Positions 37,646-47,098 of a stretch of 64,000 nucleotides of DNA are shown piece by piece. Source of the stretch: Leptospiraceae bacterium (GTDB lineage: Bacteria > Spirochaetota > Leptospiria > Leptospirales > Leptospiraceae). Positions within the stretch are counted from its first letter, which is position 1; every line of letters starts with the position of its first letter. The notes beneath the pieces were generated by a model. The model saw only the letters and a list, made by a program, of their open reading frames with translations, searched no databases and had not been told where the DNA came from. The translations under genes were made by a program, and so were the position numbers. Location of the stretch: contig JAKRSH010000017.1 in the NCBI GenBank assembly GCA_022402465.1, positions 124,001 through 188,000 on the forward strand, given 5' to 3'.

Positions 37646-39024
37646 TCTGCGCCTTTCAGGTTCATACCTTCAGACAATAGCACACGATCTTCCTGTGGAT
37701 ATATAATAATTTTACCAGAATGGAGAATTTTTTTATCTCTTTCGAGGCTGGGATTGCCTTCTAGCACGATTTTTTCTTCATTTTCAAAATAGGTTGCATA
37801 TTCCCCTTTGGCAGTAGAAGTTTGACTGACTATTTTAACATTGCCTCTGGTAACTATTTCTTTTCTGTCGATAAAACGTTCGATTATCACAGCAGTAATC
37901 GTTGATTCTACTTTTTGATTATCCTTATCCAGAAGTTCAATTTTAGGATTATCTTTTATATAACTATATTCTTTTACTTTAAAATGCTCAAGGAAATTCC
38001 CCGATAGTATAACATGATTTAACACATCAAACATTTTAATGTCTTTTTCAGCTTGAATAATATCACCGCTACTTCCTAAGCTTTTTAAAATTTCTGCTGA
38101 AAATTCTAAATCTTTCCTATATATTTTAGCATTTCCATAAAGACCAGTCGATTTAGGTTCTTTTGAATTTTGGTGAATCATCTTGTCAGCTTGAAAAATT
38201 GTTTCAAGAATAATGGAAGATTTTTCTGGCTCTTTTGTTGTATCTTGGATATTTTTTTTATCCTTTTTAGCTGAAATCAATGAATTGGTATTTTCTGACT
38301 CTTCTGATATTTGGATTAAAAAAGTATTATCATTTAAAGATACTTCTCCAGATTCTGTATCGTAAATTAATTTCTCTGCAGATAAAAATCTTTTTTTAGA
38401 AAAGATAAAGGGTCTATTTGAAATCTCTAACTTTTTAGTATTATCATTATAGCTTGCATCTTCTCCAATAACGATAAGGTCATTATTTTGAATATATACT
38501 TTTCCTTCTAATACGGTTCGACCTTCATTTAGGTATCGAGTAATACGATCAGCAGATATCTTAGTTTTTTGTTTATCCTTGGCAGTGTAAAATAGTCTTG
38601 GTCTACCCTCTAATAAAATTTTTTCAGTAACCTTATCATAGCTCCCTTTATTCGCATAAAAATAAGAGTTATTTTCTTCATCCTCAACTTCAACTCTTCC
38701 TTTTAACTCAGCACGAATAGCATCTTCACCAACTATTTCTATTTCACTAGAGGAAAGTTTAATTTTATTATGATAAATCCAAGCACCACCACCTAAAACA
38801 AAAACAGTCATTGGAAATCCATTGAAAGTTTTTTCCATTTGAGTAAGACTTGCACCACCCCAACGAGTAGGTATTTTATTTTTATTATTAGATTTATTGG
38901 GGATATAACTAGAATTAGGCGCTTCAAAAATATTTTCTGGACCTATTAGTATTGGAGGTTGAATTCCTGAGAATATAGGAATTGAAAAGATTAGCATGAA
39001 AAATAAGATTTTAAATACTTTCAA
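37642..39024 (-). CDS. lptA: LptA/OstA-type periplasmic LPS transport protein, double length
   Basis: A 460-residue exported protein (signal peptide about 1-20) with many OstA-like beta-strand repeats such as [36 protein letters not shown] and ERFIDRKE. The classical LptA is about 180 residues; here two beta-jellyroll stretches (about 75-235 and 275-455) appear joined by a Ser/Lys-rich linker (238-275). It probably forms the periplasmic bridge that carries LPS from LptC to LptD. It is placed between lptC and lptB, which supports the name. Confidence 0.83.
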   Translation of the reverse strand: MKVFKILFFMLIFSIPIFSGIQPPILIGPENIFEAPNSSYIPNKSNNKNKIPTRWGGASLTQMEKTFNGFPMTVFVLGGGAWIYHNKIKLSSSEIEIVGEDAIRAELKGRVEVEDEENNSYFYANKGSYDKVTEKILLEGRPRLFYTAKDKQKTKISADRITRYLNEGRTVLEGKVYIQNNDLIVIGEDASYNDNTKKLEISNRPFIFSKKRFLSAEKLIYDTESGEVSLNDNTFLIQISEESENTNSLISAKKDKKNIQDTTKEPEKSSIILETIFQADKMIHQNSKEPKSTGLYGNAKIYRKDLEFSAEILKSLGSSGDIIQAEKDIKMFDVLNHVILSGNFLEHFKVKEYSYIKDNPKIELLDKDNQKVESTITAVIIERFIDRKEIVTRGNVKIVSQTSTAKGEYATYFENEEKIVLEGNPSLERDKKILHSGKIIIYPQEDRVLLSEGMNLKGAE

Positions 39025-39027
39025 ATT

Positions 39028-39597
39028 TTACTCCTTCTTAAATGGATTTTCTCCACCACGAGTAATAGCAGAAGGTTTTATAACTGTAAATTCGTTTAAG
39101 GCTTTTTTTGCTCTTAGTCCTTTACCTGCTATAGTAGTGCCGCTACTATAAATAAGGACCTCATCATCTGTAGTTAATTCTTCTGTATCAATACTATAGG
39201 TAAGGGATTCGGTTTTTAGAGATTTTTGATCGGGTGTAATTAAGAATATATCACCTTCTAAAGTAAGAATTTTAGTAGTATTATTTACTTCTCCTCTTTT
39301 ACCTGTAAGTTTGCTTGATACCTTATCATTTTCAAATTGAGTAAAATTTAAGTTATAAAATATAGTCCTATCTTCTTTTGGAAAGATAAAAGATTCTTCT
39401 GCTTTTAGAATCCATTCCTTCTTACCGTCTATCTGATAGCTGGTTCTTATAAAATTTCTTAAAGAAATTTGTGATCCTGATTCTTTTTCCGATTCTATCC
39501 TAAGTGTATTATTTTTCTTGCAATTTACCAAAACTGTTCCGAACAAAAGAAATATAAAGATATAAATGTTATATTTCATTGTCTTGATCATATTCAA
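39028..39597 (-). CDS. lptC: LptC-like protein with a lipoprotein signal
   Basis: A 189-residue protein placed before lptA and lptB. The beta-strand pattern (YQIDGKKEWILKAEESFI, LNFTQFENDKVSSKLTGKRGEV, TLEGDIFLI, TESLTYSIDTEEL) is that of LptC/YrbK. The N-terminal hydrophobic segment ends in LVNC/K, a lipobox with Cys26, where LptC in enterobacteria keeps an uncleaved membrane helix. Start choices are TTG 39597 (overlaps kdsA), ATG 39591 and ATG 39579; all keep the signal. It would accept LPS from LptB/F/G and pass it to LptA. Confidence 0.8.
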   Translation of the reverse strand: MNMIKTMKYNIYIFIFLLFGTVLVNCKKNNTLRIESEKESGSQISLRNFIRTSYQIDGKKEWILKAEESFIFPKEDRTIFYNLNFTQFENDKVSSKLTGKRGEVNNTTKILTLEGDIFLITPDQKSLKTESLTYSIDTEELTTDDEVLIYSSGTTIAGKGLRAKKALNEFTVIKPSAITRGGENPFKKE

Positions 39598-40436
39598 AAA
39601 GAAGATTTTACTAATTTATCTATAGCTAGTAATTGTGTGAGAAGATTCTTTATGGATTTTAATGGAAATTGTGTAGTTGCATCAGATAAAGCTTTGTCTG
39701 GATCAGGATGGACTTCCATAAATAATCCTTCTACTCCTGCTGCAACAGCACCTCTTGTCATATGTGGAATGAATTCTCTGACACCTCCCGTTATATTTCC
39801 AGCTCCTCCTGGAAGTTGGGCTGAATGAGTTGCATCAAAAATAACTGGAATTCCTAAATTGTGCAAAATCGGGATTCCCCTTATATCAAAAACTAAATTA
39901 TTATAACCAAAACTGGTTCCTCGCTCAGTTATAATATATTTCTCTGATCCGGATTCTTGGATTTTAGATTTGATATGCCTACAATCTTCTGGTGCAAGAA
40001 ATTGACCTTTTTTAACATTAACCCATTTCCCAGTTTCAGCCGCTTGCGCAATAAGATCTGTTTGGCGACACAAAAATGCGGGAATCTGGTATATATCAAT
40101 AACATCTTTTAATGGCTCAATATGTGAAGTTTCATGAATATCAGTGAGCACAGGAAGATTGTATTTTTTCTTAATAAATTCAAGGTTCTTGACACCTTCT
40201 AGGATTCCTGGTCCACGATAGGATTTAACGGAAGAACGATTGGCTTTGTCAAAGGAACTTTTGAAAATATAAGTAATTCCTAGTTCTGAAGTGATATCCT
40301 TCATTTCTCCACAGACTCTATCTAGTAAATCCAGTGATTCCATAACACATGGACCTGCGATTAGAAAGAATGTATTGGATCCACCCATTTTCTTTCCAGA
40401 TAAAAATTCTCTTTCTTCTACTTTATCAATCATCAT
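39594..40436 (-). CDS. kdsA: 2-dehydro-3-deoxyphosphooctonate aldolase (Kdo-8-phosphate synthase)
   Basis: Condenses phosphoenolpyruvate and arabinose 5-phosphate to Kdo-8-phosphate for the LPS core. The 280-residue TIM barrel shows FLIAGPCVMES, FKSSFDKANRSS, RGPGILEG, TDIHE, WVNVKKGQF and FDATHSAQLPGG, all diagnostic. It lies directly after pyrG, which makes the CTP used to activate Kdo, and before the lpt genes. Overlaps with both neighbours are four bases (ATGA). Confidence 0.98.
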   Translation of the reverse strand: MMIDKVEEREFLSGKKMGGSNTFFLIAGPCVMESLDLLDRVCGEMKDITSELGITYIFKSSFDKANRSSVKSYRGPGILEGVKNLEFIKKKYNLPVLTDIHETSHIEPLKDVIDIYQIPAFLCRQTDLIAQAAETGKWVNVKKGQFLAPEDCRHIKSKIQESGSEKYIITERGTSFGYNNLVFDIRGIPILHNLGIPVIFDATHSAQLPGGAGNITGGVREFIPHMTRGAVAAGVEGLFMEVHPDPDKALSDATTQFPLKSIKNLLTQLLAIDKLVKSSF

Positions 40437-42055
40437 TCTTCTCCTTTCTTAACGAGTTTTAAACTTTCTCTAACAAGACCTACAAATAAAGGATGAGGTT
40501 CTGTTGGTTTAGAATGAAACTCTGGATGAAATTGAACACCAATAAACCAAGGATGACTTGGAACTTCAACAATTTCCACCAAATTCTGATCAGGTGAAAA
40601 GCCAGTAAGTTTCATTCCTTTTTTTTCAAATTCGGTTTTAAATCTTAGCGTAAATTCAAATCTATGTCTATGTCTTTCAGATATCTTTTCAGATTTATAT
40701 TCTTTAAAAGCTAAAGAATCTTTTTGGATTCTACAAGGATAAGCGCCTAATCTCATAGTTCCACCCATCTGTTCAATTTCCATTTGTTCTTCGATCATAG
40801 AGATTACTGGGTGAATTGTTTTAGGATTGAATTCAGTAGAATTAGCGGTTTTGAATCCTAATTCATTTCTTGCAAATTCAATAACTGCACACTGCATACC
40901 TAAACAGATTCCAAGGAATGGTATCTTTTTGGTTCTTGCATATTGAATAGCTGCGACCTTACCCTCTATTCCTCTTTCGCCAAATCCACCAGGTACTAAT
41001 ATTCCATGAATTCCTTTTAATGCGTCTTTAATATTTGAATTTTCTAAATCTTCTGGATTGATCTTTAATACATCTACGAAAACATCATTAGCAATTCCAC
41101 CATGGGATAAGGCTTCATAAACTGAGCGGTATGCATCCTGAAGAGAAATATATTTACCAATCAAAGCAATTTTTACTTTCTTCTTTGAATTACGTACAGT
41201 CTTAACAATGCTATCCCATTTAGCAAAGTTCAATTTTTTGAGTTCCATACCCAATGTTTTTAGAACAACTTCATCTAATTTTTCTTCTCTATACATTTGT
41301 GGTATTTCATATATAGAATAAGTTATATCTGTAGCGGAGATGACATTCTCTTCTTTTACATTACAGAATAAGGAAATTTTATTTTTCATTTCTTGAGAAA
41401 GAGGCTTCTGTATTCTGCAAATTAAAATATCAGGCTGAATTCCCAAGGCTAATAATTCCTTTACTGAATGTTGTGTAGGCTTTGTTTTTGCTTCACCTGC
41501 TGCGGTGATTGTCGGGACAAGAGTTAGGTGAATGAACATCACTTGGCTTGAGCCATGCTCATATCTCATTTGTCGAATAGCTTCTAAGAAAGGAACTGAT
41601 TCAATATCACCTACTGTTCCACCAATTTCCACAATTACAAAATCAGTTTCATTTTCACGAGAAAGAGTATAAATTCTGTTCCGTATTTCATTTGTTATAT
41701 GAGGAACAACTTGTACAGTACGTCCTAGATAATCTCCTTTACGTTCCCTTTCAATTACGGAATGATAAATTTGACCAGTTGATACAGAATTCTTACGTGA
41801 GAGTTTAGAGTGAGTAAACCTTTCATAATAGCCTAAATCTAAATCAGTTTCTGCTCCATCTTCGGTAACGTAAACTTCTCCATGCTGATAAGGACTCATA
41901 GTTCCAGGATCCACATTAATATAGGGATCCATTTTTTGTAAAGATACGGAATATCCACGAGATTCAAGCAAGGTTCCTAGGGCTGCAACGGTAACACCTT
42001 TCCCCAAGGAAGAAGAAACTCCACCAGTTATAAAAATAAATTTAGTTTTCTGCAT
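40433..42055 (-). CDS. pyrG: CTP synthase
   Basis: Makes CTP from UTP and glutamine. The 540-residue protein has the synthetase domain (1-265; ITGGVSSSLGKGV, DPYINVDPGTMSPYQHGEV) and a class I glutamine amidotransferase domain with GGFGERGIEGK, catalytic Cys in GICLGMQCAV, and the His-Glu pair in QFHPEFHS. It is coupled to kdsA, consistent with CTP demand for CMP-Kdo. Length and motifs are normal. Confidence 0.98.
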   Translation of the reverse strand: MQKTKFIFITGGVSSSLGKGVTVAALGTLLESRGYSVSLQKMDPYINVDPGTMSPYQHGEVYVTEDGAETDLDLGYYERFTHSKLSRKNSVSTGQIYHSVIERERKGDYLGRTVQVVPHITNEIRNRIYTLSRENETDFVIVEIGGTVGDIESVPFLEAIRQMRYEHGSSQVMFIHLTLVPTITAAGEAKTKPTQHSVKELLALGIQPDILICRIQKPLSQEMKNKISLFCNVKEENVISATDITYSIYEIPQMYREEKLDEVVLKTLGMELKKLNFAKWDSIVKTVRNSKKKVKIALIGKYISLQDAYRSVYEALSHGGIANDVFVDVLKINPEDLENSNIKDALKGIHGILVPGGFGERGIEGKVAAIQYARTKKIPFLGICLGMQCAVIEFARNELGFKTANSTEFNPKTIHPVISMIEEQMEIEQMGGTMRLGAYPCRIQKDSLAFKEYKSEKISERHRHRFEFTLRFKTEFEKKGMKLTGFSPDQNLVEIVEVPSHPWFIGVQFHPEFHSKPTEPHPLFVGLVRESLKLVKKGEE

Positions 42056-42069
42056 ACCTTTGCTATTAT

Positions 42070-42555
42070 TTACTTCCCATTGCTTTCTTCCAGTTTTTTT
42101 AAAATCCCAGTGGTAGATTTACCTGCTGTAAATGGCAAAATTTTGACTTCTCCACCCCATGATTGAATAGTTTTGGTTTCTGGAAGTGATTCTGCCTCAT
42201 AATCGCCACCTTTGGTATGAATCTGAGGTTGGATGAGTTTAAGTAGCTCTATGGGTGTGCTCTCTGAAAAAATTGTTATATAGGAAATAGATTCCAAAGC
42301 AGCAAGAACATAGGCACGATCTTCCTCCGAGTTGATAGGTCTTCTTGGACCCTTAAGTGATTGAACGGAGCTATCTGAATTCAAACCTAACCAAAGTACA
42401 TCTCCTAATTTTCTTGCTTGGTTTAAATATTGAACATGGCCTCTATGTAATATATCAAAACAGCCATTGGTAAAGACAATTCTCTTACCCTCCAGAGATT
42501 TTTTAATTTGATCTATTTTTGAATAAGGTATGATTTTGTTTTCTAAAGAATTCAT
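42070..42555 (-). CDS. D-glycero-beta-D-manno-heptose-1-phosphate adenylyltransferase (HldE C-terminal type)
   Basis: A 161-residue nucleotidyltransferase of the cytidylyltransferase fold: FTNGCFDILHRGHVQYL (HxGH), LGLNSDSSVQSLKGPRRP, and the C-terminal GGDYEAESLPE and FTAGKSTTGIL. It activates heptose 1-phosphate for LPS. E. coli fuses it to the kinase as HldE; here it is a separate gene eight bases after the kinase. The ATG at 42555 has AGG nearby; a TTG at 42573 inside the previous gene is less likely. Confidence 0.93.
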   Translation of the reverse strand: MNSLENKIIPYSKIDQIKKSLEGKRIVFTNGCFDILHRGHVQYLNQARKLGDVLWLGLNSDSSVQSLKGPRRPINSEEDRAYVLAALESISYITIFSESTPIELLKLIQPQIHTKGGDYEAESLPETKTIQSWGGEVKILPFTAGKSTTGILKKLEESNGK

Positions 42556-42563
42556 TTTATTGC

Positions 42564-43574
42564 CTAAAGCCAAACATTGAGTTCATTTAATTTTTCCTCA
42601 ATCTCTTCTACAGTTGCACTAGCAGCACCCAATTTACCAACAACAACTCCTGCTGCAGCATTAGCTACGAGCGAAGCCTCTACTTCATTTAAACCTGCTG
42701 CGTGGTAAGCTGTATATACAGTAATCACTGTATCACCTGCACCCGTTACATCAAAAACCTCTCTTGCTACTGTTGGAATATGATGAATACTTGCATTTTT
42801 TGCTAAAAAAACTGACATACCTTTTTCACCACGAGTAATCATGAGTGCATTTGGTTGAATTTTATTTATAATAATCTTACAAGCATCTAAAATATCTTCA
42901 TCGGTTTCTAAAACTTTACCAATCGCCTTTCCAGCTTCATGATGGTTTGGAGTTAAAATACTTACATTTTTATAATTAAAAAAATGGCTTACTTGGGGAT
43001 CAACAGTCACTATTTTCTTTTTTTCTTTACAATATTTAGTAACTCTATCAATAAAGCTTGGGGATAGAATGCCCTTATCATAATCAGAGAGTATCACTGC
43101 ATCACATTGTTCTATCTTTTGTTCAAGTTGTTTAAAAAGCGTATCTTCCTCTTCTGAATCTATGAAGATGATTTCTTCTCGATCAATTCTACAAACCTGT
43201 TGGTGCCCAGCTAAAACTCGTGTTTTCACAATCGTTGGAATTTCCTTGGATTTCATGAGTAAAAGATCTAAGGGTTTTATATTTTCTTCTATGAGAAGTT
43301 TTTCTAATTTTTCTCCAGCAGCATCATTTCCAATTCGACCCATAGCTACCATTTGTGTGTTGAGAGTGTGCAAATTCTTAATTACATTCCCTGCACCTCC
43401 CAGTTTTGTTTCTTCCTTTCTGACCCAAACAACTGGGACAGGGGCTTCGGGGGATATTCTATGAACCTGACCAATTAAATACTCATCTAAGATATAATCA
43501 CCGATTACACAAATTTTTAAATTCGGTAAGGTTTCGCTTGCGTTTTTAAACCTTTCTTTGCTAATTCTTTCCAT
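42564..43574 (-). CDS. D-glycero-beta-D-manno-heptose-7-phosphate kinase (HldE N-terminal / RfaE1 type)
   Basis: A 336-residue PfkB-family sugar kinase: KICVIGDYILDEYLIGQVHRISPEAP is the RfaE domain I opening, shown here by VIGDYILDEYL and RISPEAPVPV; GGAGNVIKNL and the C-terminal DVTGAGDTVITVY carry the ATP/catalytic Asp. It phosphorylates heptose 7-phosphate at C1. It heads the long minus-strand block and is divergent from the LON-domain gene across 58 bases that contain a strong inverted repeat. Confidence 0.94.
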   Translation of the reverse strand: MERISKERFKNASETLPNLKICVIGDYILDEYLIGQVHRISPEAPVPVVWVRKEETKLGGAGNVIKNLHTLNTQMVAMGRIGNDAAGEKLEKLLIEENIKPLDLLLMKSKEIPTIVKTRVLAGHQQVCRIDREEIIFIDSEEEDTLFKQLEQKIEQCDAVILSDYDKGILSPSFIDRVTKYCKEKKKIVTVDPQVSHFFNYKNVSILTPNHHEAGKAIGKVLETDEDILDACKIIINKIQPNALMITRGEKGMSVFLAKNASIHHIPTVAREVFDVTGAGDTVITVYTAYHAAGLNEVEASLVANAAAGVVVGKLGAASATVEEIEEKLNELNVWL

Positions 43575-43575
43575 C

Positions 43576-43605
43576 TTTGTAAAGTATTCAAAACTTCTTT
43601 ACAAA
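43576..43605. promoter_or_regulatory. Nine-base inverted repeat in the divergent hldE1/LON-domain promoter region
   Basis: TTTGTAAAG (43576-43584) and CTTTACAAA (43597-43605) are perfect inverted arms with a 12-base spacer, so half-site centres are 21 bases apart, two turns of the helix. The repeat fills the short gap between divergent genes and starts two bases upstream of the heptose kinase ATG. It is a plausible operator or a leader hairpin; the binding protein is unknown. Confidence 0.45.
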
Positions 43606-43632
43606 ATAAAGCAAGAAATCGAAAGATAGATA

Positions 43633-44250
43633 GTGCCTCCAAGTTCTATTCCGATTTTTCCTTTACCAGAAGTCATTCTTTATCCTGGAACATTTTTACC
43701 TCTTCATGTATTTGAGCCTAGGTATAGATCTATGATAGAGTATTGTTCAGAGTCAGAGAATGAGATTGCAATTGCAGCAATTATTCCTCAGGGGAATAAA
43801 AAGGAAGCCTCTAGTAGGATCGCTATTGAAGAAATCTTTGGTTGGGGAAAGATCATTAACAAGGACTACTTACCCGATGGAAGATCCAATATTATCATTG
43901 AGGGTAAGGGCTTACTGGAACTAAAAGGATATCTTTCTACTGAACCATTTCTAATTGGTCAAGTGGAAGAATACAAAACAATCCCTTCCCCCTTAAATGA
44001 TTCAAATTTTCAAAACCAAATCTTAAATCTGATTCACTTAACCAAAAGGATACTACTTTCCGATGGGGCACCTGAAGAACTTCTTGTTAAAATCAATCAG
44101 CTATCCAGACATCCCTATCCAGTTGATTTCATAACGAGTATTCTTCACTTTGAATTTATTCAAAAACAAGCAATTTTAATTGAAAAGGATCCTTTTCAAA
44201 AATCAGAATTGCTTCTTTCTATTTTAGAAAAAATTAATTTGCAAGAGTAA
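43633..44250 (+). CDS. Stand-alone LON protease substrate-binding (N-terminal) domain protein
   Basis: A 205-residue protein with the LON-N domain pattern: IPIFPLPEVILYPGTFLPLHVFEPRYR shortened to its hallmark FPLPEVILYPG and HVFEPRYR, then GWGKIINKDYLPDGRSNIIIEGKG. No AAA+ or protease domain follows, so this is the free-standing type found in many bacteria, of unknown role. The GTG start follows a weak ribosome site. The 3' end overlaps the convergent orphan gene by 17 bases. Confidence 0.88.
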   Translation: MPPSSIPIFPLPEVILYPGTFLPLHVFEPRYRSMIEYCSESENEIAIAAIIPQGNKKEASSRIAIEEIFGWGKIINKDYLPDGRSNIIIEGKGLLELKGYLSTEPFLIGQVEEYKTIPSPLNDSNFQNQILNLIHLTKRILLSDGAPEELLVKINQLSRHPYPVDFITSILHFEFIQKQAILIEKDPFQKSELLLSILEKINLQE

Positions 44251-44848
44251 GCCAAAAATAATAAAACTCAGGAAAATTAAAATTTTCTTTATCTTGGATA
44301 AAAAGACCCTTTTTCTCATTATCCTTCATCTTAGGAATATAATAAAAAGATTGTCTTGGAGTTCTTAGATACACTTTACCCATTTGTGTATCTAGTATTG
44401 AGTCTAAAATTTTAGGAAAAAGACATTGGTCTGTTTCTAAAAAACCAAAACCAACGATTTGATCATCCTCTTGCCATTCCCATTTTTCGGCTATTGGAAG
44501 GCCGTTCATGGGTATTCTGTATTCGAATTTAGATTGATCAACCAATCTAGGGAAAAGTTGATTCCATTCCTGAGGTAAACAGGAAAAATCCCATTTTTTC
44601 TTAGATAAGGATTTTCTAAATTCTATATTAGGATTCTGTAATGGAAAAGTTGAGCCATATATTTTTTTAGTGCTAAGTGCTCTAAGAGTCAAGAAAGAGA
44701 AAGATAAAAGCTCAGCTTTGGTAAATTGACTTACATCCCAAGTTTCATCCTTTTCCAATTCAGAAAGATACATAGTATCCAATCCATAGGGATCACGATG
44801 AGGGAAAGGTTTATTGATCTTGAGTAAAGATGGATTTGTATCTTCCAT
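44234..44848 (-). CDS. Hypothetical protein, unrecognised
   Basis: A 204-residue soluble protein, rich in aromatic residues, with no recognised domain, signal or membrane helix. Landmarks are HRDPYGLDTMYLSELEKDE near the start, YRIPMNGLPIAEKWEW in the middle and PEFYYFWLTLAN at the end. The frame stays open to 44896, but that part runs through the acyl-CoA synthetase terminator and its T run, so I place the start at ATG 44848. It may be a Leptospira-type orphan. The terminator upstream means it needs its own promoter or read-through. Confidence 0.65.
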   Translation of the reverse strand: MEDTNPSLLKINKPFPHRDPYGLDTMYLSELEKDETWDVSQFTKAELLSFSFLTLRALSTKKIYGSTFPLQNPNIEFRKSLSKKKWDFSCLPQEWNQLFPRLVDQSKFEYRIPMNGLPIAEKWEWQEDDQIVGFGFLETDQCLFPKILDSILDTQMGKVYLRTPRQSFYYIPKMKDNEKKGLFIQDKENFNFPEFYYFWLTLAN

Positions 44849-44881
44849 AAGTTCATTATCGGAATGAAAGATTTTTAGCAC

Positions 44882-44915
44882 AAAAAAAAAGTCCAAGACC
44901 TTCTGACCTTGGACT
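44882..44915 (-). terminator. Intrinsic terminator of the acyl-CoA synthetase gene
   Basis: On the minus strand an eight-base-pair stem (arms 44908-44915 and 44890-44897, AGTCCAAG/CTTGGACT) with a ten-base loop is followed by nine T (44882-44890). It lies 40 bases after the stop codon of the acyl-CoA synthetase gene. This is the clearest intrinsic terminator in the window. Confidence 0.88.
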
Positions 44916-44954
44916 CACTTTTCTAAAAAGACTTGGGACTAAAAAGTAATTTGT

Positions 44955-46985
44955 TTAGTCGTTGTACACTTCTTTAATCTTTTTAATGTATTTTTCTGTA
45001 ATTATATGTCTCTTCATTTTATGTAGATTTGTTAATTCATCACCTACTTCAAATTGTTTTGTAATTAAGAAAAATGGAGTAACTTGCTCAAAGGATTTGA
45101 ATCCAGTCTTTGTGCTATTGAGTGTCTTGATTTCTTTTTTGTATAAATCAAGAACTTTTGAATTGGTGATCAAGGCTTCTTTATCTGAAGAATCAATTCC
45201 GTTTTCCTTACACCAAGAACTCAAATGATCAAAATCAGGAATGATTATGGCTCCAAGGTTCTTTTGATCTTGGCCAATCACCATACACTGGTTGATAAAA
45301 GGAGATTCTGTAAGCTTATTCTCTATTGGAACCGGTTCTACGTTTTCTCCACCTAGAAGAACAACTGTATCCTTAGCTCGACCTGTTAAGGTAAGAGTGT
45401 ATTTATAGTTGATCATTCCAATATCACCCGTATCCATCCAATTGTCTTTAAGTGCCTTGTTGGTTGCTTCTGGGTTCATAAAATAACCCTTCATCACCTG
45501 AGGTCCTCTAACATGAATTACACCCTTCTTACCTATAGAACCTGCAAGAATTTTCTGGTTAGAGTCAATATGAGTTAAAATATTTCCATGGTCATCTCGG
45601 ATTTGGATTTCAGTCTCAGGAGTTAGAACACCAACTGAGCCTTGGATCAATTTCTTGAAGGTTCTAACACAGACAACAGGGCTAGTCTCAGTCATTCCAT
45701 AACCTTCTAGAACGTTGATGCCAATATCATTAAAGAAAGCATCTACGTGCTTTTGAAGAGCACCACCACCTGAAACCGAGGCAATCAATTGACCACCAGT
45801 AGCTTCGCGGATTTTAGAAAGCACCAATTTATCCAAGGTAAAATTATTTAGGAACAAGCCAAGCACACCAGGGATCAGTCCTAACCAACTTAAATTTCCC
45901 AATGCCTCAGTGAAAAAAATTGCAAAGCCTGCGATGGAAACAAGAAATGGACCAGTCAAGAAGAGCATCAATAATGAAGTTAGACCTTTGAAAAGGGAAA
46001 CAAAAATGTTTCTTCCTGTGTAGTCCACTTCGTTCCCTTTGATGAAACGCTTCGCTGCTTGGTAATTTTTAGAAAACCAATAAGCCAAATTGAAAAGTCC
46101 ACGTCTGAGCGCTGGAGTTTGCTTTGGATCATTGATACGAGTATAAATTCCAGAATAGATATTTTCCCATAATCTTGGAGCAGAAGCCATGAAGGTTGGT
46201 TTTACCTTTTTCATGTCATCTCTTAGATCTCTAACATTGGTATAATAGGTCGATGCACCAGCAGAGATTGCTAGGTATTCAAAAACTCTCTCAAATACGT
46301 GCCAAACGGGAAGAATTGAAAGCATTCTCTCTGTGCTTCGAATTTCAATCATCTTACCTAAAATTTGTGTACACTGATGCATCATATTAGAGTGCATAAG
46401 CATAACGCCTTTTGGTGAACCAGTAGTCCCGGAAGTATAAATCATAGTAAAAAGATCATCAGGTTTGATACCTGCTATTCGTTCTTCCGCTTTCTTTGAA
46501 CCAGAGGAACGAAGCTTATTCCCTTTCTCAATTAAGTCATACATACTAAGGGTATCTTTAGATTGCGACTTAGGATCCATCATTATAATGGTTTTCACTT
46601 GACCGAGTTGTGATTTATTTTTATTGAATTTCTCTAGCATTTTGTCATTTTCAATGAAAACAACCTTAGACTCGGAATGGTTTAAAATATATACTATCTC
46701 TGAATCAGTAACATCGGTTCCTCGAGGAACATCAGCGGCACCTGCGAGAATGATACCATAATCAGCAATAATCCACTCAATGCGATTGTCAGCTAGTATG
46801 GCGACTCTCTCTCTAGCATCTATACCCAAATCGATCAAGGCTTCCGCTAGAGCGATTCCCGTATCATAAAGTTCCTTGTAGGTAGTTGCCTGAAACTCTT
46901 TCTTTTCATTTTTCGTGCAGAATGCAGGTGAATTTGCAAACTTCTCAGCTGTAACTTTAAATAACTCTGCCAAATTTGAAGGCAT
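44955..46985 (-). CDS. Long-chain fatty-acid-CoA ligase (AMP-binding) with a hydrophobic insertion
   Basis: Activates long-chain fatty acids to acyl-CoA with ATP. The 676-residue protein carries the P-loop [16 protein letters not shown] (about 196-211), the A-motif region [18 protein letters not shown] (near 440), the D-motif WMDTGDIG and a C-terminal lid. A stretch of some 60 mainly hydrophobic residues (about 325-390, with [15 protein letters not shown]-like runs) lies before the conserved FSKIREA-like segment, long enough for two membrane helices. AGGGAG precedes the ATG by eight bases. It has its own terminator. Substrate chain length cannot be read from sequence. Confidence 0.92.
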   Translation of the reverse strand: MPSNLAELFKVTAEKFANSPAFCTKNEKKEFQATTYKELYDTGIALAEALIDLGIDARERVAILADNRIEWIIADYGIILAGAADVPRGTDVTDSEIVYILNHSESKVVFIENDKMLEKFNKNKSQLGQVKTIIMMDPKSQSKDTLSMYDLIEKGNKLRSSGSKKAEERIAGIKPDDLFTMIYTSGTTGSPKGVMLMHSNMMHQCTQILGKMIEIRSTERMLSILPVWHVFERVFEYLAISAGASTYYTNVRDLRDDMKKVKPTFMASAPRLWENIYSGIYTRINDPKQTPALRRGLFNLAYWFSKNYQAAKRFIKGNEVDYTGRNIFVSLFKGLTSLLMLFLTGPFLVSIAGFAIFFTEALGNLSWLGLIPGVLGLFLNNFTLDKLVLSKIREATGGQLIASVSGGGALQKHVDAFFNDIGINVLEGYGMTETSPVVCVRTFKKLIQGSVGVLTPETEIQIRDDHGNILTHIDSNQKILAGSIGKKGVIHVRGPQVMKGYFMNPEATNKALKDNWMDTGDIGMINYKYTLTLTGRAKDTVVLLGGENVEPVPIENKLTESPFINQCMVIGQDQKNLGAIIIPDFDHLSSWCKENGIDSSDKEALITNSKVLDLYKKEIKTLNSTKTGFKSFEQVTPFFLITKQFEVGDELTNLHKMKRHIITEKYIKKIKEVYND

Positions 46986-47098
46986 AAACGATCTCCCTTA
47001 ATGACTCAATTGATAATTCTTAGGCTAAGCACGAATGTTTAAAATAACTCAAAAAGATCAAGTGAATTCTATAATTTCGTAAAAGATATTCTAAGAAG

